The translations under genes and the position numbers were made by a program. Of a DNA stretch of 15,026 nucleotides, positions 1 through 6,529 are shown piece by piece. Numbering within the stretch: the first letter of the stretch is position 1; every line of letters begins with the position of its first letter. The notes under the pieces are model-generated. The model was not told the origin of the DNA, searched no databases, and worked only from the letters and a program-made list of their open reading frames with translations. Origin of the DNA: Verrucomicrobiota bacterium (GTDB taxonomy: Bacteria > Verrucomicrobiota > Verrucomicrobiia > Chthoniobacterales > UBA10450); the NCBI GenBank assembly GCA_003219225.1, contig QHPZ01000138.1:1-15026 (forward strand). The letters run 5' to 3'.

Positions 1-109
1 CTATCGCGCCAATGTTCTCGGCGGCAATTTCGAAATCGAAGATCGGCCGAGCGGCGGAACCATTGTTTCATGCGTTGTGCCGGCAACGGAATCGAACAAC
101 GTGGAATGA
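1..109 (+). CDS. Sensor histidine kinase, C-terminal end (partial)
   Basis: Only the last 35 residues are inside the window, read in the frame starting at base 2 and ending with TGA at 107-109. The visible end, with GGNFEIEDRPSGGT followed by a short beta-strand ending in VVP, matches the final strands of a HATPase_c domain (glycine-rich G2 box, then the closing strand). This is the ATP-binding part of a histidine kinase that phosphorylates a partner regulator. The partner is almost certainly the next gene, whose ATG overlaps this stop codon as ATGA. NarL-type regulators usually pair with HisKA_3 (NarX/DegS-like) kinases, so that subtype is likely but cannot be seen here. Sensor domain and signal are unknown. 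Confidence 0.75.
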   Translation, partial: YRANVLGGNFEIEDRPSGGTIVSCVVPATESNNVE

Positions 110-783
110 ACACTTTGCACAAAAGCGCAGATAAATTCCGCGTCATCCTGGTCGAAGATCACCCCATGTTTCGTGAGCAACTGGCGCATCTCATCGCCAA
201 AGAAACAGACATGTCAGTGTGCGGCGAAGCGGATAACGCGCGCGATGCCCTCGACCTCCTCGAGTCCAAACACGCCGACATTGTCATTGTCGATCTTACC
301 CTTAAAGGGACAAGCGGACTTGAGCTTCTCAAGGATCTTAAGGCGCGCGGCATCCGAGTGCCGGTGCTTGTGCTTTCCATGCATGACGAGTTGCTCTACG
401 CAGAACGCGTCCTGCGGGCGGGCGCGCGCGGCTACATCACCAAGCATGAGACCGCAAAGGAAGTCATGGCCGCAATTCGAAAAGTCCTGGCCGGAGAAAT
501 CTATCTCGGCACCCGCATGGCCGCGCGGGTGTTCGAAAGCTTTTCCGCTCACCCCACCAGCGACGACGGCTTCGCACTGCTAACCGACCGCGAGCTCGAA
601 GTCTTCGAACTGATCGGACACGGACGTTCGACGCGCGACATCAGCGGTTTACTCCATCTCGGAATGAGCACCGTCGACACCTATCGCACGCGCATCAAGG
701 CGAAATTGCACCTTGAGAACGCGAGTCAGCTTTACCATGAGGCAATCCGCTGGGTAAGCGCCGGCCAAAACACGCCCATCTAG
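106..783 (+). CDS. NarL/LuxR-family two-component response regulator
   Basis: A 225-residue DNA-binding response regulator. The receiver domain covers about residues 11-130, with an acidic pair at E17-D18, the phospho-acceptor Asp63 in IVIVDLTLKG, Ser91 and the conserved Lys113 in GYITK. A LuxR-type helix-turn-helix covers about 158-220: LTDRELEVFELIGHGRS, then the recognition segment MSTVDTYRTRIKAKL. Size and domain order are typical of NarL/FixJ regulators. The ATG at 106 is preferred over an upstream in-frame ATG at 70 because it overlaps the kinase stop (ATGA) and puts the receiver at the usual distance from the N-terminus. The target is unknown; the pilin operon starts about 70 bases downstream, so control of that operon is possible but not shown. 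There is no clear terminator after it. Confidence 0.93.
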   Translation: MNTLHKSADKFRVILVEDHPMFREQLAHLIAKETDMSVCGEADNARDALDLLESKHADIVIVDLTLKGTSGLELLKDLKARGIRVPVLVLSMHDELLYAERVLRAGARGYITKHETAKEVMAAIRKVLAGEIYLGTRMAARVFESFSAHPTSDDGFALLTDRELEVFELIGHGRSTRDISGLLHLGMSTVDTYRTRIKAKLHLENASQLYHEAIRWVSAGQNTPI

Positions 784-838
784 GCTTCGGGGGCGTAGCG
801 GTTTTCGCCACAGCCAAATCGGGCGAGTGTAGCGGGAC

Positions 839-843
839 AGGGG
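839..843 (+). promoter_or_regulatory. Shine-Dalgarno candidate for the first pilin gene
   Basis: AGGGG lies 8 bases before the TTG at 852 and only 2 bases before the TTG at 846. The spacing therefore favours 852. It is the only purine-rich ribosome-binding candidate before this gene, which has no in-frame ATG upstream of its prepilin motif. Confidence 0.4.
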
Positions 844-851
844 CATTGCAG

Positions 852-1367
852 TTGCTCTTTTGCCAGGCCGTGACGAAGCGAACTGGCGAGAGTCGAAGCT
901 GCCGCACCCGTGGAAACGGCGCTTTTACGCTGATCGAAACACTGATCGGCATCGGCATGCTGGCGCTCTTGGGCGCGGGCTCGTTCTGGACGATGAACGC
1001 GATGAATGTCTATGCGACCAGCGCACGACTTCACAGTGAAGCCATCGCCAAGGCCGAGCAACAGGTCGATGCCGTTCTCACCAAAGTGCCATTCGACCCG
1101 GTCGCCAACCCGCAGCTCATTCCGGCCGTTTTGACTCCCGGAACGACCACCCAAAACGGTGTCCTCATTTACAAAGATCCCGTCACCAGCCAGGTCACTG
1201 TCACCGGCACAATGACTACCGTAGTTACCGACACCGGCCTCGCAGGCACAGTCGGCAGCACTCCAACCGATCTCAACATCTGGCAGGCCACCGTGACGGT
1301 GGCATGGATGTTCCGGGGCAAAAACTATTCGGTCTCACTCGATACCATGCGCGCAGGCAACCAATGA
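852..1367 (+). CDS. Prepilin-like protein A1 (GspI/PilV-like minor pseudopilin)
   Basis: About 171 residues. A basic leader ends in GNGA and is followed by FTLIE and a hydrophobic helix of about 20 residues (TLIGIGMLALLGAGSFW), the class III signal processed by prepilin peptidase, with Glu at +5. Residue -1 is Ala rather than the usual Gly. The rest is a small beta-rich domain with the FDP, KDPV and TGTMTT blocks also found in A2. First gene of cassette 1; its stop overlaps the B1 start (ATGA). Position before a GspJ/PilW-like and a PilX/GspK-like protein suggests a tip or minor pseudopilin. The start is uncertain: TTG 846, TTG 852 and GTG 870 are all in frame; 852 has the best ribosome-site spacing. 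The family name is inferred from motif and gene order. Confidence 0.75.
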   Translation: MLFCQAVTKRTGESRSCRTRGNGAFTLIETLIGIGMLALLGAGSFWTMNAMNVYATSARLHSEAIAKAEQQVDAVLTKVPFDPVANPQLIPAVLTPGTTTQNGVLIYKDPVTSQVTVTGTMTTVVTDTGLAGTVGSTPTDLNIWQATVTVAWMFRGKNYSVSLDTMRAGNQ

Positions 1368-2590
1368 AACAGCAAACCTACTTCTCCAAAACAGCATTCA
1401 CACTCGTCGAAACGATGGTGGGCCTGTTTTGTTTCGTCATTATCGGCGGCGTTATCTACCTGTTACTCAACTCCGGCATGATTCTTTACGCCAAGAACAT
1501 GTCCGTTAACACCGCCCATGAGGACACCCGGCGGGCCGTCAACCGTCTGCTCCGCGATATTCACGCCGCTGTCTCGGTGCCACAGCTCATCGATGGGTTG
1601 AACGCCGACGGCACCCTGCAAGTGCATACTTCGAACACCACACCGGCCGCCGGCGTGTCCTTCCAGTTAGTGTGGATTGATCCTAATAACCCCAACGACT
1701 CAGGTACCCATTACATCTGGAAAGATCCGCTTTCCCCGGTCATCATGATTTACAATAACGGCAGTTGCACGCCGAACACCGATCCGACATGTCCGCCTTT
1801 TTCGGGTCAACGTTTGATATCCCCACTTTGGGGCATCGAGGCCGACATCACGAAGGCGACAGCCGGTGGGTCCTCTGGTCACGTCAACGTCTGGCTAATG
1901 GACCAGCAGGGAAATATCATCGACCAAACGAGCACCGCGGGTAAGTCGCCAAATGGGCAGGGCAACAGCAGCAACAGTCAGAGCAACAAGAACAGCAACA
2001 ACATTTATGCGATTTGCTATTACACCGAGCGCATCGCTTATCTCGTGCAAAACGGGCAACTGCGTCTTTACTACCATCGTTACACCGGCTCCTCGGGCAA
2101 TGGTACCGGTGGCACATGGGTATGGGTTAACCCGAATAACAACGATCCCAATGGAATCGTCGTTGCCCGCGACATTACCAGCCCCACGCCTTTCAGCGCT
2201 GAATGGAGCAATACCGCCGGAGTCGCATCGGTTACAGTCGCGAACGGCGGATCGAACTATTCCAACTCGACTACCGTAACCATCAGCGGCGGCGGTGGCA
2301 CCGGTGCCACGGCGACATGCACAGTTTCAGGGAAGGTCATTACGGGTGTAACCGTAACAAATCCTGGCAGCGGTTACACGTCGGTCCCTATCGTGTCATT
2401 CAGCGGTGGTAGTGGAAGCGGGGCCACTGCTAACGTTCAGCTCACCACCAGCCCCACCACTGACGACCGCTACATCCATGTTACCCTGACCGCTAGCGAC
2501 CCGACGTTCAACAAACGCGGCTACAAGGTCATCAGTTCGCTCGTTGACTCGGCCATTCCGTATCGCTCGCGCCTTTGCTCGATCCAATGA
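1364..2590 (+). CDS. Prepilin-like protein B1 (GspJ/PilW-like) with inserted beta-repeats
   Basis: A 408-residue prepilin-like protein. The short leader MKQQTYFSKTA is followed by FTLVE and a hydrophobic helix; Glu is at +5 and Ala at -1. After the helix, the segment ILYAKN, then NTAHEDTRRAVNRLLRDIHAAVSVPQL, is nearly the same in B2 and resembles the extended N-terminal helix of PilW/GspJ proteins. Residues about 199-213 are an Asn/Ser-rich low-complexity stretch. Residues about 287-360 hold two Gly/Thr/Ser-rich units (VTVANGGSNY and VTVTNPGSGY type) that B2 lacks; such units occur in surface and phage tail proteins. The ATG overlaps the A1 stop. A longer frame reaching 1304 is only overlap with A1. 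Likely part of a pilus or pseudopilus tip with A1 and C1. Confidence 0.78.
   Translation: MKQQTYFSKTAFTLVETMVGLFCFVIIGGVIYLLLNSGMILYAKNMSVNTAHEDTRRAVNRLLRDIHAAVSVPQLIDGLNADGTLQVHTSNTTPAAGVSFQLVWIDPNNPNDSGTHYIWKDPLSPVIMIYNNGSCTPNTDPTCPPFSGQRLISPLWGIEADITKATAGGSSGHVNVWLMDQQGNIIDQTSTAGKSPNGQGNSSNSQSNKNSNNIYAICYYTERIAYLVQNGQLRLYYHRYTGSSGNGTGGTWVWVNPNNNDPNGIVVARDITSPTPFSAEWSNTAGVASVTVANGGSNYSNSTTVTISGGGGTGATATCTVSGKVITGVTVTNPGSGYTSVPIVSFSGGSGSGATANVQLTTSPTTDDRYIHVTLTASDPTFNKRGYKVISSLVDSAIPYRSRLCSIQ
2218..2445 (+). repeat. Two tandem Gly/Thr-rich beta-repeat units within B1
   Basis: The encoded protein shows two units of about 35-38 residues with the same layout: hydrophobic-Thr strand, NGGSNY or NPGSGY, a second strand (TTVTISGGGG or PIVSFSGGSG), then TGATA or SGATA. 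The paralogue B2 goes straight from the PFYVPL segment to DTRYVGVNL with no such units. The segment therefore looks like a domain gained by B1 or lost by B2. Unit edges are by eye. Confidence 0.6.
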
Positions 2591-3567
2591 GGAAGCCCAG
2601 CGCCTTCACCAAATCCGGGAACAGCGTCGTCGTCGCGATGCTTGTCACCTTCGTCGTGACGGTCCTGATCGCCATCTCCGCCAATTACACCCAACAAATG
2701 AGTCGCATCGCCAAACGGTCGCGCGCCATCGATACGGCGATGGAGATCGGAGACGGCTGCCTGGAGATGTTGTTCGCCAACTGGCGCAACACCTATCGCT
2801 CTGAAACGGCCACCTTTCTGCCGACGAATTACTTTTACACCACCTTTTATCACCCGAACAGCCAGCCTTCTACGGCGCCGGTACCTGCCTTGATTCCAAC
2901 TCCGCCGCCATCGGCGTTCCCTTCTGCGCCGAACTACCCGGACTGCATTACCAAGTATGAAATTGTCGCCACTGATCCGATGCTCGCACCGCTGCCAGAT
3001 CCGCCGCCTAATAACTATTATCCACCGGCTGGCTACGGGCCCGGTTCGAGTCAATTCAGCTATTATTACCTCGCTTCGGCCGATATCAGCGTGCCGGCAC
3101 CGAATGCCAACGGCACCGTGACGGCCAAGGTGCGCCGCGTGTTTGAAAAGAAACTCAACACGCCGTGGACTTGGGCAATTTTCTACAACGATCTACTCGA
3201 GATTACGCCCGGTAGCGCGCTCGGCCTCACCGGCCCCATTCACACCAACACGAGCCTCTACACGGGATCGAGTAACTTGACCGTCACCAATACCGTGGTG
3301 AACAGCATCAGTGTTCTCGGCACGATGGGATACGTCGGCTCCTGGACGGTCGGCTACGCGCCCGGTGATACGTATCATACCGCTGCGCCCACTGCGCCAA
3401 GCTATCCGAGTGGGCAGCCGCCAGCACAGGAGAATAACTTCTTACCGTTTGGTTGGAATGCAGCCCAGATCTTCAACGTCAGCGATACCAATGGAAACAA
3501 CGACGGTTACCGCGAGATTATCGAAGTGCCTGGCGCAGGTACTACAACCAGGCTTACATGCGGGTGA
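2587..3567 (+). CDS. PilX/GspK-like pilus protein C1, N-terminal part (frameshifted gene)
   Basis: 326 residues, ending at a premature TGA. The N-terminus has a short basic leader with SGN at residues 10-12, then one hydrophobic helix (about 13-31) and no Glu5, as in PilX and GspK proteins. It continues with SRIAKRSRAIDTAMEIGDG and the motif FANWRN, both shared with C2. A proline-rich stretch covers about 91-120. Later shared blocks are TAKVRRVFEKK, TPWTWA and LTGPIHTNTSLYTG. Homology to C2 stops around base 3531; the last dozen residues (ending RLTCG) are out of frame. Relative to C2 about 28 bases are missing here, between the codons matching Pro and RYYNQA. The ATG overlaps the B1 stop (ATGA). 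Confidence 0.75.
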   Translation: MRKPSAFTKSGNSVVVAMLVTFVVTVLIAISANYTQQMSRIAKRSRAIDTAMEIGDGCLEMLFANWRNTYRSETATFLPTNYFYTTFYHPNSQPSTAPVPALIPTPPPSAFPSAPNYPDCITKYEIVATDPMLAPLPDPPPNNYYPPAGYGPGSSQFSYYYLASADISVPAPNANGTVTAKVRRVFEKKLNTPWTWAIFYNDLLEITPGSALGLTGPIHTNTSLYTGSSNLTVTNTVVNSISVLGTMGYVGSWTVGYAPGDTYHTAAPTAPSYPSGQPPAQENNFLPFGWNAAQIFNVSDTNGNNDGYREIIEVPGAGTTTRLTCG

Positions 3568-4433
3568 TCGTGGACAGCTCAGGCAACTACAAATACTACA
3601 ATAGCGCAGGCACTCAGTGCACGAGCGGCAGCACCAATTCTACCGATAAGCAAATCTATAACACACTCAATTCCGCGCTGGGCAAAAACGAAACGATTAC
3701 CGATAACCGCGAAGGAACAACCGTCACCGTCACTAGTATGGATATCAACAAGATAACGAGCGATGTGATGGCCAACAAGCTCCCCAACTTCAATGGCGTT
3801 ATCTATTTCAGCGATCAACGCGCTAACCAAAATGGCGGCGCGCCCGAGTACTGTTGGCGCTTGAAAAACGCGAGCTCGATTCCGGGTGGCGCGAGCACGC
3901 CACCGAACGGCGTCGCGACCGGGCTGACCGTCGCCACTGATAACCCGGTTTATGTCTGGGGCAGTTTCAACACCGGCACCAACGCACCTTCCGATTCAAA
4001 TTCGAACCCCGACCCGACGCAACCTACCGGGAGCGGCTATACTCGTCAGCCCGCCGCTATTATCGCCGACAGCGTGACTCTGCTGTCCAACAACTGGACC
4101 GATGGCAACTCCTCAAAAGCCCTCAGCAGCCGGTCAGCCACGAACACGACTGTAAACGCGGCGATCGTTGCGGGAGACGTTCCGAGCGGCACGTCGAACG
4201 GTAACTATAGCGGCGGCGCGGAAAACCTCAGCGGCAAACATTTCACCTACTACGGTTCGCGGGTGGAAATCTACCACAGCCGGCTAGCCACCGGGGCCTG
4301 GGGGAAGGCCAATGTCTATAACCCAGCGACCGAACACTTTTACTACGACACGAATTTCCAGTCCAACTCACCGCCGGGGAATCTCGTGCTCGCCAGCTAT
4401 CTACAGCAGCAACGCTGGTACCTTGTCTATTGA
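3558..4433 (+). CDS. Pilus protein C1, C-terminal part (frameshifted gene)
   Basis: Continuation of C1 in the -1 frame. Matching sequence begins near base 3537 with RYYNQAYMRVIVDSS, which in C2 is still in the first frame. The first in-frame ATG is at 3558 and a GTG at 3564 overlaps the stop of the N-terminal part (GTGA), so separate translation by re-initiation is conceivable. About 290 residues. Shared blocks with C2 include DNREGTTVTV, NPVYVWGSFNTG, AAIIADSVTLLS, the TVNAAIVAGDVPSG and FTYYGS segments, and the terminal YYDTNFQSNSPPG and LQQQRWYLVY. Ser/Asn/Thr-rich and beta-like, as expected for an exported fibre-tip domain. No enzymatic motif was seen. Whether the gene is decayed, split or a sequencing error is open. 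Confidence 0.72.
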   Translation: MRVIVDSSGNYKYYNSAGTQCTSGSTNSTDKQIYNTLNSALGKNETITDNREGTTVTVTSMDINKITSDVMANKLPNFNGVIYFSDQRANQNGGAPEYCWRLKNASSIPGGASTPPNGVATGLTVATDNPVYVWGSFNTGTNAPSDSNSNPDPTQPTGSGYTRQPAAIIADSVTLLSNNWTDGNSSKALSSRSATNTTVNAAIVAGDVPSGTSNGNYSGGAENLSGKHFTYYGSRVEIYHSRLATGAWGKANVYNPATEHFYYDTNFQSNSPPGNLVLASYLQQQRWYLVY

Positions 4434-4441
4434 CGTCACAT

Positions 4442-5008
4442 ATGGCCGCTAGATCGACAATCACCCTCACTTACCTGATCCTGGCCGCCACCGCCAGAAG
4501 CAGCATCGACTTTACACCTACCGCCGGAGAGCGTGTGCTCGAAGGTATTCGCTTTCCTGAGTTATACTTTCACGAGAACGGCCACAAGATCTCCTACGAA
4601 CAACCGCGCGGTTGGACTTACACGGGAGACGGCGCCTACATCAAGTTCATGCCGCCCGACGGGCGGCAGGCATTTGCAGAGATTACCCAGGCGCCTCTGG
4701 CGAAGCCACAAAACTTCGATGAGGACACAATGAAGTCGCTTCAGGCCAAAGCGGTGTCCTTTTTGTCGCCCGACGCTGGCGACGTTATCGTGGTAAGAGC
4801 AGAGAAAAACCCGCTCATGATCAATCAGCACGAGACGTTCGAGGTAACCGTCACCTTTCGACTTTACGGCGAGCATTACCAGCAAAGCGTCCTCTTCGTG
4901 AACCTGCCCGACACGCAGCTCGCTTTTCGTTTTCTCTCGCGCAAGCCCGATTTCGAACGACTGCATCGCGACTTCCGCGGCAGTCTCTGCTCACTGCAAT
5001 GGTTATAG
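4442..5008 (+). CDS. Exported protein D1 of unknown family, cassette 1
   Basis: 188 residues from the ATG at 4442. A TTG at 4430 overlapping the C1 stop (TTGA) is an alternative start, and D2 has the same TTGA arrangement. The N-terminus (TITLTYLILAATA) looks like a short signal peptide. The mature part aligns with D2 along its length: FTPTAGE, ISYEQPRGWTYTGDG, FAEITQAPLAKPQNFD, EKNPLMIN, QQSVLFVNLPDTQL and a final FRG-LQW block. I do not recognise the family. The order 'isYe-P-GW, then small strands' faintly recalls PsbP/DUF1795-type folds, which is a guess. No lipobox and no catalytic motif. Always last in the cassette, so it probably works outside the membrane with the A-B-C proteins. The next gene follows after 13 bases. 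Confidence 0.7.
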   Translation: MAARSTITLTYLILAATARSSIDFTPTAGERVLEGIRFPELYFHENGHKISYEQPRGWTYTGDGAYIKFMPPDGRQAFAEITQAPLAKPQNFDEDTMKSLQAKAVSFLSPDAGDVIVVRAEKNPLMINQHETFEVTVTFRLYGEHYQQSVLFVNLPDTQLAFRFLSRKPDFERLHRDFRGSLCSLQWL

Positions 5009-5013
5009 AGAGG
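5009..5013 (+). promoter_or_regulatory. Shine-Dalgarno site for A2
   Basis: AGAGG (running on into GGG) lies 8 bases before the ATG at 5022, directly after the D1 stop. It gives cassette 2 its own good ribosome-binding site. The 13-base gap leaves no room for a separate promoter unless it lies inside D1. Confidence 0.55.
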
Positions 5014-5021
5014 GGATCACA

Positions 5022-5507
5022 ATGAAACGCTTCGGGATGAGGGGAACGACGTTAGCCGAGGTAGTCATGGCGTTAGCCGTGGTTGGGACGATGGGTGGTG
5101 GCTGCTACGTTGGGCTCAACCAGCTCAACGCCTATGCGGTTAGCTCCCGTCTCTACAGCGAAGCGCAGACGTGCGCACAAAATCAGATCGATTTGATCCT
5201 GTCAAAGGGGCCATTCGATCCTCTCAATAGCAAGGTCCCGGCTGTTCTTGGCGGTCAGGTACTGGCCGCGGGCGCGTCCACGACCGTGACGACGCCGAAC
5301 GTTTTCATCTACCAGGACCCGGTGAATGGAAAGGTAGTCGTTACTGGAACAATGACCACAACAATCACTAACCCAGGAAGTGCCATGACTTTTGCCGGCA
5401 CGACCACGAATCTCAACGTTTACCGGGCAACCGTACGGGTGAGTTACACTTTTCGTTACACTAACTATAGCGTGTCGATGGATACGATGCGCACCGCCGA
5501 TCAATGA
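5022..5507 (+). CDS. Prepilin-like protein A2 (GspI/PilV-like minor pseudopilin)
   Basis: 161 residues. The eight-residue leader MKRFGMRG is followed by TTLAE and a hydrophobic helix (VVMALAVVGTMGGG): Gly at -1 and Glu at +5 are the key prepilin residues, though Phe at +1 is replaced by Thr. Paralogue of A1 along its length: LNAYAVSSRLYSEA, QIDLILSKGPFDP, VPAVL, IYQDPV, VVVTGTMTT and the closing YRATVRVSYTFR, NYSVSMDTMR. The ATG has a good Shine-Dalgarno site and the gene ends overlapping B2 (ATGA). It has a much shorter leader than A1, which suggests that A1's long leader is unusual or mis-started. Likely a minor pseudopilin exported by the same peptidase and assembly platform as A1. Confidence 0.8.
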   Translation: MKRFGMRGTTLAEVVMALAVVGTMGGGCYVGLNQLNAYAVSSRLYSEAQTCAQNQIDLILSKGPFDPLNSKVPAVLGGQVLAAGASTTVTTPNVFIYQDPVNGKVVVTGTMTTTITNPGSAMTFAGTTTNLNVYRATVRVSYTFRYTNYSVSMDTMRTADQ

Positions 5508-6529
5508 AAAACATGCACCCAAAAAACATCAGGAACGATGGATATACCGCAGCCGAGCTCGCCGTGGCTACCGCAGTCATGGCGATCTTGGGAATCGTGG
5601 TTTTCAACGTTCTAAACTCAGGCATGATTCTTTATGCCAAGAATGCCGCCGTCAATTCAGCCCATGAGGAAGCGCGCGAAGGCGTCAATCGGCTAACGCG
5701 CGATATTCATGCGGCTGTCTCAGTGCCACAGCTGCGCAGTGGTAGCCACGACACAAATTACACGGCCAGCGGAAGCTATACGGTTGTTAGCTCCGCTCCC
5801 GTTAATGGGGCCGCCCCAACGGCTGCCGGCGTCTCGTTCCAGGATGTGGTCCAGGGCAGCCCCGATTACGTGTGGCAGGACCCGAACAATTCGAACCTGA
5901 TCCTGATCAAAGATCCGGGCGACCAGCCCACCGCGGGGATGCGGTTGGTCGTCCCGTTTTGGGGAATCGAGGATGATATCTACAAAGTGACAGCCTCAGG
6001 AACGACAAATCACTCGAATGTGTTTCTCCAGAATGGCGGTGACCAGACGGTTGCGAGCAAGGCGCGCAAGTTTGGGCAGGGGACCTACCAAGGATGGACG
6101 AGTCCGTACGCCATCACTTATTACACCGAGCGAATGCTGTATGTGGTCGAGAACGGCAGTTACATCGCCGACTCACAAGGGCCGTGGATCTATTCGAACG
6201 GCCAGTATGTCGCATACACGAGCGGCAATATGCAGCGCTATCGCTACGAGAACGGCCAGCTGAATCTGTACCGGCAGCGTTACAGCTCGAATGGAAGCCC
6301 GTCGAATGCCTACTTCTATTGGACTCATGTTGCAACTGTCGCCAGATATATCAGTAGCCCCCAGCCCTTTTACGTCCCACTCAATAGCGGTGGAACACCC
6401 GATACGAGGTATGTCGGCGTAAATCTGACGGCGCGTGATCCCAGCTCAAGCAACCGCGGGTATCTCGCCACGGCATCACTCTTAAACACGCAGATCGACT
6501 ATCGATCGCGCATTTGTCTGTATCAATAA
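5504..6529 (+). CDS. Prepilin-like protein B2 (GspJ/PilW-like minor pseudopilin)
   Basis: 341 residues. The leader ends NIRNDG, then YTAAE and a hydrophobic helix (LAVATAVMAILGIVVF): Gly at -1, Glu at +5. The region after the helix, NSGMILYAKNAAVNSAHEEA and LTRDIHAAVSVPQL, is very close to B1. Other shared blocks are VSFQDVV, FWGIEDDI, ITYYTERMLYVVENG, RQRY, RYVGVNLTARDP and the C-terminal DYRSRICLYQ. It lacks the two Gly/Thr-rich units of B1 but has a longer Tyr-rich stretch around VENGSYIADSQG. It starts inside the A2 stop (ATGA) and ends directly against the C2 ATG. The partner roles are inferred from gene order. Confidence 0.8.
   Translation: MKNMHPKNIRNDGYTAAELAVATAVMAILGIVVFNVLNSGMILYAKNAAVNSAHEEAREGVNRLTRDIHAAVSVPQLRSGSHDTNYTASGSYTVVSSAPVNGAAPTAAGVSFQDVVQGSPDYVWQDPNNSNLILIKDPGDQPTAGMRLVVPFWGIEDDIYKVTASGTTNHSNVFLQNGGDQTVASKARKFGQGTYQGWTSPYAITYYTERMLYVVENGSYIADSQGPWIYSNGQYVAYTSGNMQRYRYENGQLNLYRQRYSSNGSPSNAYFYWTHVATVARYISSPQPFYVPLNSGGTPDTRYVGVNLTARDPSSSNRGYLATASLLNTQIDYRSRICLYQ

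Noticed and set aside
795..815. Hairpin after the response regulator gene as a terminator
   Set aside because: Only a short GGCG/CGCC pairing with no following T-run.
862..887. Inverted repeat GCCAG/CTGGC near the A1 start as an operator
   Set aside because: Five-base arms 16 bases apart are expected by chance, and the region is probably coding.
2521..3054. A 177-residue open frame on the minus strand within C1
   Set aside because: Very Arg-rich translation opposite a conserved pilin-like gene; typical shadow of GC-rich coding DNA.
3526..3567. Programmed -1 ribosomal frameshift site in C1
   Set aside because: No slippery heptamer, and about 28 bases are missing compared with C2, which points to a deletion rather than recoding.
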